Shown here one piece after another: positions 32,883 through 44,560 of a stretch of 64,000 nt of DNA. The notes beneath the pieces were generated by a model. It saw only the letters and a program-made list of their open reading frames with translations, was not told where the DNA came from and ran no database searches. Source of the stretch: Istiophorus platypterus (lineage: Eukaryota > Chordata > Actinopteri > Istiophoriformes > Istiophoridae); assembly GCA_016859345.1 (NCBI GenBank), contig CM029134.1, positions 11,333,560 through 11,397,559 on the forward strand, given 5' to 3'. Positions within the stretch are counted from its first letter, which is position 1. Each line of letters opens with the position of its first letter. Both the position numbers and the translations under genes were made by a program.

Positions 32883-33843
32883 ATGACAAGCCTTTCGAGG
32901 TTTAGTGGCTGCCCTCTCTCTTGCGTCAACCCCGGGGAGAGCAATACTGAACTCAGCGTGGTGCTGCCACCTTTGGCAGGAGAGCACATGGGACACCCCA
33001 CTGGCAGTTCCTTAAAACTCTGCCCCTCGCACAATTTGCGAGACTACCCCGAGACGAGGTCCAGTGCATATGTTGACCATTCGGTTCCCAATTTTTCAGA
33101 CTCTGGATACCCCGGCCACCGGTTAGAGCACAGCCCTAGGGGCATTATCATTGGAGCCAATCTCTCTGGAGCCGGCATGCCACCCGTCACTGATCAACTG
33201 GCACCAAGGGCTAACCAACATGGCGGGATTGGAAGGTACCGTGACTTTCATGGCTGCAGAGACAATAGAAGCCATGCTTTTTTCACGAGTTATCAGGAGC
33301 AGGCCCACGCCTCCGCCGACGCGTCCCGAGAGCTCGGCAGCCAGATGATGCTGGGTTTACCTGGCGACCTCCTCACCCGGACTCACCCTTACGGCCAGTC
33401 GGCCATCAGCCCCAAGGGAAACAGCCAGCAACTTGTCACCCAATTCCTGGGTCTGTACAAGCCCCTGAACATGGCAATTCAGCGTGGAGGAGGCGACGCT
33501 TTCCTCAGGTGCTCTAAGCAAACAGTGAAGCACGAGCTGGTGTGCAAGTGGAGTGACGGTCAAGAGGGGGCCGGGAAGCTGCCTTGCTCCAGAGCCTTCG
33601 GGACCATGTATGAACTCGTCACGCATGTGACAGTGGAGCACGTCGGAGGACCCGAGCACTCCGAGTATGTGTGTCACTGGGAGAACTGTGCGAGGGACAG
33701 GAAGCCTTTCAAAGCCAAATACAAGCTGGTGAACCACGTCAGAGTGCACACAGGGGAAAAGCCCTTTCCATGCCCCTTTCACGGCTGTGAGAAAGTTTTT
33801 GCAAGATCAGAAAATCTAAAGATCCACAAGAGGACTCATACAG
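32883..33843 (+). CDS. zic6: zic6 coding exon 1
   Basis: This exon encodes residues 1-320 and the first base of Gly321, covering the N-terminal region and fingers 1-3. It ends CATACAG before the donor gttagt (33844). The phase-1 break in the HTG/EKP linker is at exactly the same place as zic3 intron 1, which supports common descent. The start codon has A at -3 and follows a 16-nt A-run (32854-32869). Confidence 0.94.
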
Positions 33844-35249
33844 GTTAGTTAATAATCATGACATGATGCAGAATTAAACAACAACTACTACAATAATTAT
33901 ATCACTAATAATGATGATGATGATAATACATTCTAATAGGTGAAATTTTAATACAAATGTGGTCAGTATTTTCAGCTGCACAGACTCTTTGATTAATACT
34001 CAGTGGTTTTGCAGACTCTCTCTTTGTGAAGATTTTTTTTTGTTTGTTTTTCATTATTTCAAATATTGTGGAATTTGGCAGATCTAGTCACATTATTATT
34101 ATTATTATTATTATTGTTATTGTTATTATTCTTATTCTTATTATTATTATCATTATTATTACGTGGTGCTGGTTCTATATAGGCCTACATTCTTCTAATG
34201 ATATATGCTGTTTTGCAAAGCTTCTCGTGCTGCCTCTCGCCGCCTCTTGTCACTGCCTGGTTTTCGCAGGGGGAAGAAAAAAAAAAACGTTTGCAGGCTC
34301 CATGCAGGAACCACAGTATGAGTAGCGAGCAGCAAAGCCAGTTACAAACGACTGTAGTCTGCAGGCCCGGTGGTTTGGGTGCCTCTCCCACTTCATTCAG
34401 TGAAATTATTAAATAAATGCCGGGACACCGGAGAGTTGTGACGTAGCCGTTACGCTGTCTCACTGCCTCCCAGGGACTCGTCTCCTGTGCTCGGGAACAC
34501 TACAGCAGAGCAACATCACACAGTGATGTGGTGGGAAATTTGAAAAAAAAAAAAAAAAAAGAAGGGAGTAATCGGTTGACCTTAGTCAACAAAAGGAAAT
34601 ACTCCTCAGCATAAACAAGACGAGTCACATTTCAAAGAGATAATTTACTTATCGCCTCAATGCTCGCTTTTGATGGGGCCTGTTCCTCGTCACTGTGCAA
34701 TGATGTCATGTGTCAAACTAAGTCATTAGATGGTGACTTTCTCTGGATTTTATCAAATGATATCATATAAGCTAATACAAGCACCGAATAATAGCTGCAC
34801 AGTGAACGCTTCTTCTAGAAACCACATTTCGTTCTGATTTTCACACACATCAGGGGTTGCAGCGGAAACGTGATCTCACAAGGCGTAATTATACTGAAAC
34901 GCGGGCATTTAAATTGAAAATATAATTATCAAATGAAGTGAGTGGCCCCTCAGAAAAAAAAGGGGGCTGCAGAATAAAATTCTATTTATTAGGCGCCCCC
35001 TTTTACTTGTGATGTAAATTGTTTTACTAATGAAAGCAAAGTGAATAGAGACAGAAAATGGACGCTTAATGACATTTATTTCACAACTGCACATGCTTGG
35101 TGTGAATTAGACATAACTTATGTCAGAAAAATACATTAACATTTTTTTTAATTCCAAGAGAATCGCATCCATTAACATGCAGGCCTGTGAATGATAATTT
35201 AGCAGAATCGATTAAAGTTTATTTATGACTCCAGCTCTTAGCTGATTGC

Positions 35250-35313
<64 letters not shown>

Positions 35314-36600
35314 GCGCGCGCGCGCGTTTGCGCAGGCGGGACAGAAGCCCGCAGCTGTAGGCAATTTCGTGCCAGAAGATCAATTAGCATCGTGATAGCT
35401 ATAATTCAATCAATGCATGAGAACTCCGTTTAAAACAAATCTTTGCATTTGCTGTCGCAGGTTCGTCATAATCTAATGCATGTTTAACCACAGCCTTGTT
35501 GATTCGGTCCGCTGATTAAACTGCCTCACTTGTTGCGATCGGGGCTGCAGCAAAAGTTTCAGCAACTCATCTGAACTCTGTATCTCAATGACTCGTGAGG
35601 GGTATTTTTCTTTTTCTTTTGCACATTAGGGACATTTTACTGTAAACATGCGGGATTTTTTCGAACATCTATGGGCTAGGATGGTGTGGCCTGAAAGCAG
35701 CTGTGTGTGTGTGTGTGTCTGTGTGTGTGTGTGTGCGCAGAGTCACTGGATGGAAGCCGAAGATCAGATTAGTCATTTTACAGTATGTAGGGATGCCTCG
35801 ATGTGCATTTTTTTAGGGGGGGGGGTAAGACACGTTTCATATACCTCCGTTACACTTGGTGCACTCAGTTGACTCAGGCTCCATCAGTAGCACACAGGTC
35901 CGGGGGGAGCATGCAGGATGGCCTGTGAGCATTTTCGTAACTCGCCGTCATTTCTCTCTCTGCACGTTTAGGTGAAAAACCTTTTAAATGCGAGTTCGAG
36001 GGCTGCAACCGGAGGTTTGCGAACAGCAGCGACAGAAAGAAGCACTCTCACGTGCATTCCAGCGATAAGCCCTACATGTGCAAGGTCAGGGGCTGCGACA
36101 AGTGTTACACCCACCCGAGCTCCTTGCGAAAGCACATGAAGCTCCACTGCAGCAAGGCCCACGTCGCCAAGGGCGGCGACACCCGTCCGGGCGACGGGGG
36201 TCACGTCGCAGAGCCCAGGTCGACCGGAGTCCCCGACGGAACCCAGATCAGCCCCTCTCACGCGCCCCCCGCCTCGAGTCAAGACGTCCCCCTGTCCCCG
36301 GAGAGCCGAGACCAGTCGACCCCGAGGTCACGTTTCCATCACACGTTTGACAGCAGTTTGGACTACTCGGCGCACAGGTCACAGCCCCTCTTGGACCCTT
36401 TGTTGCTGCAGAGGGGAGGCTACAGGTCCCAGTCCTCCCAGTACCCCGGCGGCCAGACGGGTCACACTTTTGCCCAGAGCTCAAGGACTTTCCCTTCCAC
36501 TGCTCCCTTTCAGAAAAGCCTTGTAAATGGATGGTACACATGCCACAGCGGCCTGGACTCTTTCCCACCAAAGCAATGTAACAACATCCCGTCTCTCTGA
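32883..36600 (+). CDS. zic6: Zic6 zinc-finger transcription factor (2 coding exons, 529 aa)
   Basis: The coding sequence is join(32883..33843, 35972..36600); 1590 nt gives 529 residues plus TGA. The start is the first in-frame ATG; an in-frame TGA lies at 32814-32816. Zinc ligands are: ZF1 C221/C235/H248/H253, ZF2 C264/C269/H285/H289, ZF3 C297/C302/H315/H319, ZF4 C327/C332/H345/H349, ZF5 C357/C362/H375/H379. The CWCH2 tryptophans of fingers 1 and 2 are W223 and W266. Finger 5 has C-x4-C (CKVRGC) rather than the C-x2-C of zic3. The Zic-Opa box is not recognisable, the pre-finger block survives in part (AFLRCSKQTVKHELVCKW), and VKHE (215-218) keeps the SUMO-type motif. The tail is 150 residues, with NGWY near its end in place of a terminal NEWYV. 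The name rests on this divergence together with head-to-head linkage to zic3; a zic4/zic5-type paralogue is the alternative. Confidence 0.93.
34092..34160 (+). repeat. ATT-rich repeat in zic6 intron
   Basis: ATT units with GTT and CTT variants. Confidence 0.9.
35252..35326 (+). repeat. GT tract joined to CG tract in zic6 intron
   Basis: Thirty or so GT units (35252-35312) run directly into seven CG units (35313-35326). Alternating purine-pyrimidine sequence extends over about 75 bp and favours Z-DNA. Confidence 0.95.
35972..36600 (+). CDS. zic6: zic6 coding exon 2 (terminal)
   Basis: The exon follows the acceptor ctgcacgtttag (ends 35971) and encodes the rest of Gly321 through Leu529, then TGA at 36598-36600. 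It holds fingers 4 and 5 and the whole C-terminal tail without a break, so the HMK/V intron found in zic3 is absent. The tail (380-529) is rich in Ser, Pro, Gln and His and is likely disordered. The coding part has higher GC than the flanking intron and 3' UTR. Confidence 0.94.
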
Positions 36601-37560
36601 GTTCCTGTTGGGACACATGTAGGCGACTTAAGATTTTCTTTTTCTTTTTTTTTTTTTTGTGAGCCTATTTTTTTCCCATGTGATAACCTAAACGTTTCAG
36701 CTGTATCTCTACTACTCTCTGTATTTTTTGTGAATGTTGTATCGAATGTTCTGTGACATATCCTGAGTTCACCCTCTTGAAAATCTTGCAGTTGCGAAAT
36801 GTGGCGAGCTTTATCTGTCTTGTGAGGCCTTGTTTGGTTGGGTCTGGCTTGTAGCCTATAGCTACATCTCCCCCACAGTGGGTTATAGGATTTATTTTTT
36901 ATTTTTTTTTTTTTTTTTACAAAGTGTGTAAGCCTAACGATTTGCTGTGTTGCATAAGTATTAAAGATATCTATCTTAAGTGAGACGAAAAATGACTAAG
37001 GATTTTTAAGGTTAATGTGCCTCTTTGAGTCTTTTAGGCTGTGACTAGGAAAGTGAAAGGAAAACTCTTGCTGAATGTAACCCTAAGTGTTAGGGGTCTT
37101 TGTTGAATGTAACCTTGGTGTAATGTAGGCTATGTCGGGAAATATATAGAAACCTTATTCATGTTTTGTTTTGGTTTTTTTTTTCGTACGTGGAAAGATG
37201 AAATATCTGAAGGATCTTTCCTCACGTTAAATGTTGAGACCTAATAAGCCTGCGTGATGGGCCTGAAGCGTGATTTGTCTGTAATTAAAATACTGCGAAG
37301 CTCAGTAGCTTTTTTTTTTTCTTCTCCCCTTGATTAAGTTCCACTTTTTGCCCCCTTTCATTACACATTCGTACTCTTGTTTGTATTATATGTATATTTC
37401 ACATTTCTGTGCAAAGTAAGACCAGTGTGAGCATAAACCACAGTGTTCGTGATACTATTAAAAACGTTTAATTAGCATACAGTTCTACTGTACATAAGCT
37501 TACTGTATAATTAATTATGTATTCTATATTTTATTAAAGTGTCTATATTCTCTTTGATCA
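36601..37560 (+). other. zic6: zic6 3' UTR, first polyadenylation unit
   Basis: This AT-rich DNA follows the zic6 stop. ATTAAA at 37533-37538 followed by GT-rich sequence (37562-37572) is the first convincing poly(A) signal, about 0.93 kb after the stop. Most of this interval (from about 36919) is the first copy of a 704-bp tandem duplication. Confidence 0.5.
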
Positions 37561-37622
37561 GGCGTGTGTGGTTAAAACCAATCAATGCATTCTCATCGTC
37601 AAGGCAAACTTTTTTTTTTTTA
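36919..37622 (+). repeat. 704-bp tandem duplication, copy 1
   Basis: Copy 1 starts at acaaagtgtgtaagcc and runs to the T-run after ggcaaact. It is repeated head-to-tail immediately downstream with an offset of exactly 704 bp at both ends (36921 to 37625, and 37561 to 38265). Differences by eye are two A/G substitutions and two compensating one-base changes in T-runs. Confidence 0.95.
37533..37538 (+). terminator. zic6 poly(A) signal 1 (ATTAAA)
   Basis: ATTAAA is followed within 30 nt by a GT-rich element. This is the proximal candidate cleavage signal for zic6. Confidence 0.5.
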
Positions 37623-38326
37623 ACAAAGTGTGTAAGCCTAACGATTTGCTGTGTTGCATAAGTATTAAAGATATCTATCTTAAGTGAGACGAAAAATGAC
37701 TAAGGATTTTAAGGTTAATGTGCCTCTTTGAATCTTTTAGGCTGTGACTAGGAAAGTGAAAGGAAAACTCTTGCTGAATGTAACCCTAAGTGTTAGGGGT
37801 CTTTGTTGAATGTAACCTTGGTGTAATGTAGGCTATGTCGGGAAATATATAGAAACCTTATTCATGTTTTGTTTTGGTTTTTTTTTTTCGTACGTGGAAA
37901 GATGAAATATCTGAAGGATCTTTCCTCACGTTAAGTGTTGAGACCTAATAAGCCTGCGTGATGGGCCTGAAGCGTGATTTGTCTGTAATTAAAATACTGC
38001 GAAGCTCAGTAGCTTTTTTTTTTTCTTCTCCCCTTGATTAAGTTCCACTTTTTGCCCCCTTTCATTACACATTCGTACTCTTGTTTGTATTATATGTATA
38101 TTTCACATTTCTGTGCAAAGTAAGACCAGTGTGAGCATAAACCACAGTGTTCGTGATACTATTAAAAACGTTTAATTAGCATACAGTTCTACTGTACATA
38201 AGCTTACTGTATAATTAATTATGTATTCTATATTTTATTAAAGTGTCTATATTCTCTTTGATCAGGCGTGTGTGGTTAAAACCAATCAATGCATTCTCAT
38301 CGTCAAGGCAAACTTTTTTTTTTTTT
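37623..38326 (+). repeat. 704-bp tandem duplication, copy 2
   Basis: This is the second head-to-tail copy. It carries its own ATTAAA poly(A) signal at 38237-38242 and the same GT-rich downstream sequence. It differs from copy 1 by one T fewer in the run after actaaggat, gaatc in place of gagtc, one extra T before cgtacgtgg, and ttaagtg in place of ttaaatg. Both junctions lie in T-runs, which suggests unequal exchange or slippage there. Confidence 0.95.
38237..38242 (+). terminator. zic6 poly(A) signal 2 (ATTAAA)
   Basis: This is the duplicate of the proximal signal, exactly 704 bp downstream, with identical flanks. It allows a longer zic6 3' UTR carrying both copies. Confidence 0.45.
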
Positions 38327-38803
38327 TTTTAATTTTATATTTTCTGGTACCTCACGCCCTCGTTCGCAGATTTGCAGTTTTGCGCAAATTAATGTAGCGC
38401 CTGCAAAACGCAGGGATTTCTCACCCGCAGGAGCAATACCCCGAGTTTCTAGTTTTCAGGAACTGACCAGGCCTTTAACGCAAATGTGTTTAAATTGATT
38501 TTATTGAGTTAAATCTCCTCGGTCTGCTACAGCGTGATTGGCACTCTGCAGAAAAAAACCCAACAAACGGTCCTAACAGATTTTAGTTTTCTTAACTGCG
38601 CCATGAATGTGTGGGGGGTTTTTTGGAGGGGGGGGGGGTGCAGGTGTATTTGCTACAAGGTCACGCGCAGTTTTACTTCCATGTCCTCGTATTTCTTTTT
38701 TGCTTACTTTTACAGTCGGTTTAGTGGATACTATATTATATTAATTTTTACATTTTTACTCGATTTCTCTCTCCCCTCTCCTTCTCTCTCTCTCACTCAC
38801 TCA

Positions 38804-38806
38804 CTA

Positions 38807-38839
<33 letters not shown>

Positions 38840-38850
38840 CACACACACAA
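38804..38850 (+). repeat. AC microsatellite downstream of zic6
   Basis: AC units with one AAAC interruption, preceded by a CT-rich tract (38766-38800). Confidence 0.9.
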
Positions 38851-41194
38851 GGCCTTGACATGAAGGTAGGCAAGCTGCAAAGACAATTGTGACCAAGTTA
38901 TTCTAAAAATTCTGTATTGTCCGTATAATAATAACTAAACAGTCCATTGTTTTTCCTGTCATTATTTTACTTTTTACAGAATTTTGAGCTCCTGACCTTT
39001 GAGCCTGAATCAAAAGTTTTGCTGGATTTCGCTGCTCAAAAATCACAACTCCTCTCGGCGGTGAAATACATGTTGATTTGTTTAATTTGACCATTGATAA
39101 ATGTTGAAAAAGCTTTCTAAAAGGGATGTTAGTTTTCCCTTTTTTGGATACACACCCTGCTAATAGTAAAATGTTTGCTTTACTTACCCACAGTACAGTT
39201 GTGCTGACACATTTGTTCATGTTTGCTTGGTTTTCCTATTCTGGAATGTAAATTTCAACAGACATTTCATTTTGTTAGAGAAATTAACTGATCAAATTTC
39301 TTTTTTGAAGCCTGCCCTCTTTTTCTCAGAAGAGCGTGAATTCAGGTTCACTACTGATCCTAGCGCAGAGGCTAAAGTAATTAGTAGTGAGTTATATTTC
39401 CATACAGCTCATGCTTAGTCACACTCCCTGTTTCCTGTGTCAAAAATTACACAGCGCTCAATATTAACAATAATGCCCACTTAACTGGGAATGTGATTGG
39501 AAACTGAGTGAACAGGTTGAAGTTAATAGGGCATTTAAAGGTGTATAGCTAAGGATGATGTACACAGTGAGTATCTGTCCTCATTCTGCTAAGGAAAGTA
39601 TACTGCAATAGCTTGATTATCGTGGAGGTGGAGCTCTGCTCCACTGCCTCTAGCAAAGCTTTATACTTTGTACCTGTATGTATGGATGTCAGCATTTTAT
39701 ACCATTAAACACGTGAATGATGTCTGCCATTATATATACCAATTTACTTCACCCATATCAGAAGGCTTTCAGGTCAAAAGCGCACTAATTTTACATTTCT
39801 TTGAAATAATATGCTTACAGTGATCTGACAGCTGACTAGCCGTAATAAGGATGTTCTTTATTCCAGAGAAGGGGTTTGATGGTGGGGCAGTCATCTGGAT
39901 GGGCACAGAAATACATCGGGTGAATGCTCCAAGACTCTAATAGAAGATGTTTTCCTTCCAGTATCAACCATATTAACCATTATGTTTTTTTAAAAGTTCA
40001 GAAGGCTTTGGTCGTGGTGCTGTTATTTGGATGTTATTTATAATACAAAATAAAAGCAGGCCTACCAAGCCCCTCAATATATTTGTTGTAACATTTGTCC
40101 TTTTACATTTATTTAAAAAAAAAAAAAAAACAGAAGCACTTACAAAACTGTTTTAATTCTCTGTGATATTTATAAGCGAAACATTCAGACAAAGCACCTG
40201 CATTTTACGGCTTATAGTGTAAATTGTTCTTGAGATGATACAAACTTGTGAAAAAAACTTGTTAACACACTCTATGTGCTGGCTAAAAGCATATGTTGCA
40301 TGTGATACTCATGAGGGTACATCTTTAGGAAAAGTCAGATATTTTGGTTGATATATTTTGCAAATCCCTTTTGAGTTTGATCACGGTTAATTTTCATTTT
40401 TAACTTGTCATTAGGGTTTTTTTTTCTGAAAATCATAAATTTTGACATTAACTAGGTTGCACTGAGTAAATCAGTTTTTTAAATTAAAAAATGTTATTTG
40501 TTTGCTAATAAATAGTGAGCACGTACCTCAAAATAATACTGCTAGATCGGTACTACTCATAAAAAAACAATAATTTTCATAAAATTGAATGGTGAGTAGT
40601 ATGATGTGGTCTAAGATAGATCATTTAAAGTGGTTGATGTCAAATGTTTCAGTTCTGAAGTGCTTCTTTCTTCAAGTAAATTGAGGTGAACTGGGTTGGC
40701 TTTGATCAGTGCACTTTAATGATGTGATGACTGAAATTCATTAGATCACTTTCTCTTGTGTTTGCAACCTTATCAATAGGGTGCATCAAATGCTTTTTGG
40801 TGTTACTGTAGTATCTATGTTTTTAAAGTAATCTCAAGATATTCTTAATTTCTTATTTACATCTAACGTAAATCTCATCTAAACCCAAACTATTGTACGC
40901 ACTGCTAAATTCTGCACATTTCTTCTTCCACCCTAATAATAGTAAATCTCTCTCCCTAAAACACAGTACAGGTGATTAGACAATATTTTGTGCTCAGGGA
41001 AGCTTCTGTATTCGTATATGGAAAAACTGGTTTCCCATTCGTCGTGTGAGAACACATATAGAGCCAAAGGACGACAGCCTAAACTGTGCATTTCTCAGAG
41101 TACAGTGTGTAACCTTCTCGTCGTATATTATGGCCAAGCCTTCGTAATATGCCATAATCATTGAACCCTGCCACACCCTTCCCCCCAGTAATCA

Positions 41195-41320
41195 TGACTG
41201 ATTAAACCTCCGCTTCCCAGTTTGCCACTTGCCCGCCGCCATCTTTACTCTCGTGCTCTCTGCCTAGCAACAAGCGCAGGCACCATTTTGGACAGGGTAT
41301 ACAGAGCATACATCAGTTTA
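41195..41320 (+). promoter_or_regulatory. Promoter-like patch with YY1-type and RFX-type sites
   Basis: GCCGCCATCTT (41235-41245) matches the extended YY1 motif usual just after transcription starts, and GCCTAGCAAC (41262-41271) matches an RFX X-box half-site. A strong splice donor word (ATGGTAAGTAG, 41852-41862) lies 0.6 kb downstream. No coding gene follows, so a non-coding RNA promoter is possible. Confidence 0.25.
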
Positions 41321-44300
41321 ATATAAATAATTCCATTTCACCTTGGGATCCATTGAACTGCCATCGTGCATCCCCCCTCCCCCAGCCACCTCCCCAGGTC
41401 ACTGTTATGCCATATTTGGATTGAGCCCCAGCCGCGTATTGGGGGTGGGCTGCTTTGTCACACCAGATCTTTGGTTTTATGCATCATCATAACCATGTAT
41501 GACATCTTGCGTAACTTACACTGTGCCACTCCCATACTTTTCCAAGTAAGGTTTAAAAACTGGTCCCAGGCTGGAGAAGCTGGAGAGGCTGTGTCAGCGT
41601 TGACTCTGACTGACCAAGTGTGATTTTAATTGGATCTCTGGCTTTCCCCCCATCCTCCCCAGGTCAAGCCAGTGGTGCTGTTGCTCCTCAACTTGCTTTC
41701 TTTTTATCCATCCCTCTATGCCCCCCTCCCTTTTTTTTACCAGGTCCTCTTGCTCCTCTGTCTCATCTATCTCTTTCCCTGCACCTCCTGGCTATCTTCA
41801 CCCTCTGTGGCTCCTTCATGATGGCCCCCTAATCTCTGCCATTGTAGTTCCATGGTAAGTAGGTGTCCTCTGCCAGTTTCTCCCCCAGACATGCATGAGG
41901 CTTGACTCATATATCTGCTTTTTTCTGTACACTACCCCTCTCACCATGGAAAATTGCAACCCCACATGGTAAACTGGATATAGCCGCACTACTGCTTTAA
42001 TTTTTTTTTTTCTCATTTACTTTCCAGTTAGAAAATGGTAGCTACTGAGAGGTTTGCCATCAAGGCATCAAAGATGCTAACAATGCATAATGAGGGCAAT
42101 TGTAACAATGAAGATTGATTGATTTTAAAGCGAAAGATTGAACATTATATAATACAACTGTCAATAAGATGAAACAGCCGAGTAAAATGAATGTGTAGCT
42201 CATGTCACTTGTTCCTCTTAGCGAACATTAGTAATGTAATCTGTTTCATGTCTAAGCCTGTGTTAATTTGACAGCTTGACAATTAATAAGCTTTTAAAAC
42301 ACACCATCAGAAGCAGGGCTCTTTGTAAGACAATGCAATCATTATAATTAAATGCATTTGTTTATCGTGTTTACTAACCATAAAATGGTGAACAGGAATG
42401 TAGATTCCCAGGGCTGTGCTCTTATGATTTAACCAGACCGATCCTTTGGATTTTTCCTAATCTTCATCTGCACCGTAGTTTTCTGATTTCAGTGGTGCCA
42501 GCCCCCTGTGTAGTCCAGCCTGTACCAGGGCTTATTAAAACTAGGCTCCTATTCACTCCTCCCAACAGTCGCTCCACTGTCAACTTAAGCCCAAGCCCCT
42601 GGAACACTCAGCTCTCCGACTATTGTTGCAGAATTCACCAAAAAGTGAGTAATGCTGAACAGCCGATACGCAGCGGGATGGAGAGCAAGGCCCCGCCTAT
42701 CCTCATATCTAATGCACATTTGTCTTTTGATGAATTGCAATTTGCCCCAGTGGATGGTTCTTAAAAAGATGTCTTTTTTTTCTTTTTTTTTCATTTATTA
42801 TCCATGCCTTACATAACAGATATTTTTTTGACAGTTTCTGATGATCCAATTCCTGAGATATCATGGAGACTTTAATGGTCTCCTATGAGCTGGTAAGCTC
42901 AGGAGGTAACCACATGACTGACAATGATTATCTTGTGCGTAGAATAAACAACAAAAAGCAAAAGTTTTTAGATACGGTCTGTGGTATTCGTGTATCCTGT
43001 TGCAATGCAAAGGGAATATAAATAATATTCTAAAAGTTCAAAATTTTCAAAAATCATACTTGGAAGGTTTTTTGGGAGTTTGTGTGGGTTGTACAGAGTG
43101 AGCAGACCTTTGAAGATCTTTCAACTCCTGCAAGCTCCAGGCCTATGAGATGCAATACCATCATTTTAAGGGAATGACCATAACTTCGGTCCCCTTGCTT
43201 CTAATCCCTCCTCCAGACTCTTGTCATCCCAGATCAACCAGGCTGAGCCATGATGCCCCCTTACTCGCTGGCAAGGTTAGTTGGTAACTTTCATGTATGT
43301 AAAGAGTCAGATGAATGTGCTTATATCTGCACAGGAATCTGAGTTTGAGAATTGATGCCTTTATTTTCAACCGTGCTTCTCAACAGTTTTTACAGTATAG
43401 GATCTTTGCGAAATTATCAGTTACATTTTATAGCCTCTGCTTAATAGTCCATGTTTTACAGAATGCATTTGAAGTGTTTGTTGGAAAATATTAAAAAGGC
43501 TTTGATCGTGACACCTAAAGAGCACAATGCCTTAGAAAAACATTGCAAAGAGACCCTAAGTGCCTGTTGTCTTTGCTGCCTTTCAAAACTATCACATTTC
43601 ATTAGCAACAATTCAGTTCTAATGTGAGATATGGCATCTGAATACTTTTTGTATGTTCTCAAATCTATGTTGTTTGAGGTTGAACTTAAAAAAAGGATCA
43701 GATTGATCGCGGTCCAGGGTGTTTCAAAGCAGGGAGTAATCGCAAGTGTTTAATTTTATCTGTTGCAGTATGCATTGCAAGGTGGCTGTGTAATCAAGCC
43801 TGTGAACTCAACATCTGAAGGAAGGATTCTGTTTCTGATCACATCCCTATTGAAGTTGGTCCATTCACTGAACATGGATGTGTCGAAGCGCTCAAGCTTG
43901 CACTCCTTGGTATGTGGCTGTCAAATTAATATGTACTTGACATGATGCTGTATGTAGTTTTCAGCCACTGTCTAGTGCTCCCAGTGGCACTTGGGGGCCC
44001 CACAGGGCCACGTTTTTGAAAGCTGTAAGTGAGGAACGCATGGCAATCTCACTGTTAACCTTCAGCATTACAAGAACACCCCAGGGCCTAACTCTACAAT
44101 GATGGATGTAGGCTGGGATGTCGGGGTTAGGTGGGCCCCACACACCACCCAGGAATTCTCCTTGGGCCTTTTCAATTACAGTTAGACCAAGCTCCGCACC
44201 GTGATGATATGTTGCTTTAAGGCTGTGACATTAATGGAGGGGACAAATGTGATTTGGTGTGGTGCTGACCCTTAAGTGCATGAGACTGACAGAGGCACTG

Positions 44301-44399
44301 TCATGACACAGAGGCAACAGGAAGAAATGCAAGGCAACCTACTCTTGCTTTATTTCTTTACAGTCATCAATAAACTAATCCAAACAGACCACAGTGTCA

Positions 44400-44560
44400 T
44401 TTAGGGCTCTCTGAAGTTAAAGAACTTCTTGATGGAAATAGTTTATCATTAGCCACAGACTAAAGGGAGCACAAGGGGCATGAGAGAGATTAATTAGCCA
44501 CTAGTGCTGCTTTGAGGAGCCCAGGTAATGGATTTAAGAGTGGCAGAGGGAGAGTGATGG
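44400..44560. promoter_or_regulatory. Candidate conserved non-coding element
   Basis: Repeat-free patch centred on ATTAATTAG (44489-44497), a homeodomain-type core, with flanking TTTATCATTAGCC. Candidate only. Confidence 0.22.

Larger units (their letters stand above)
33844..35971 (+). other. zic6: zic6 intron
   Basis: This is a 2128-nt GT-AG phase-1 intron. It contains an ATT-rich tract (34092-34160), an A-run (34543-34560), a pure GT tract running straight into a CG tract (35252-35326), and a second GT tract (35703-35736). No additional exon could be recognised. The interval 34400-35200 holds no repeat or gene that I can name. Confidence 0.9.
38340..43900. other. Gene desert downstream of zic6, first part
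   Basis: AT-rich single-copy DNA with no supported gene. Within it are a promoter-like patch (41195-41320), a C/T-rich stretch (41640-41830) with splice-like sequences, and a repeat-poor patch at 42480-42770 open in several frames but without recognisable protein content. Confidence 0.55.

Noticed and set aside
43965..44160. Weak inverted GGGGCCCCAC / GTGGGCCCCAC sequences
   Set aside because: Arms are short and partly self-palindromic; no element boundaries or second copy seen.
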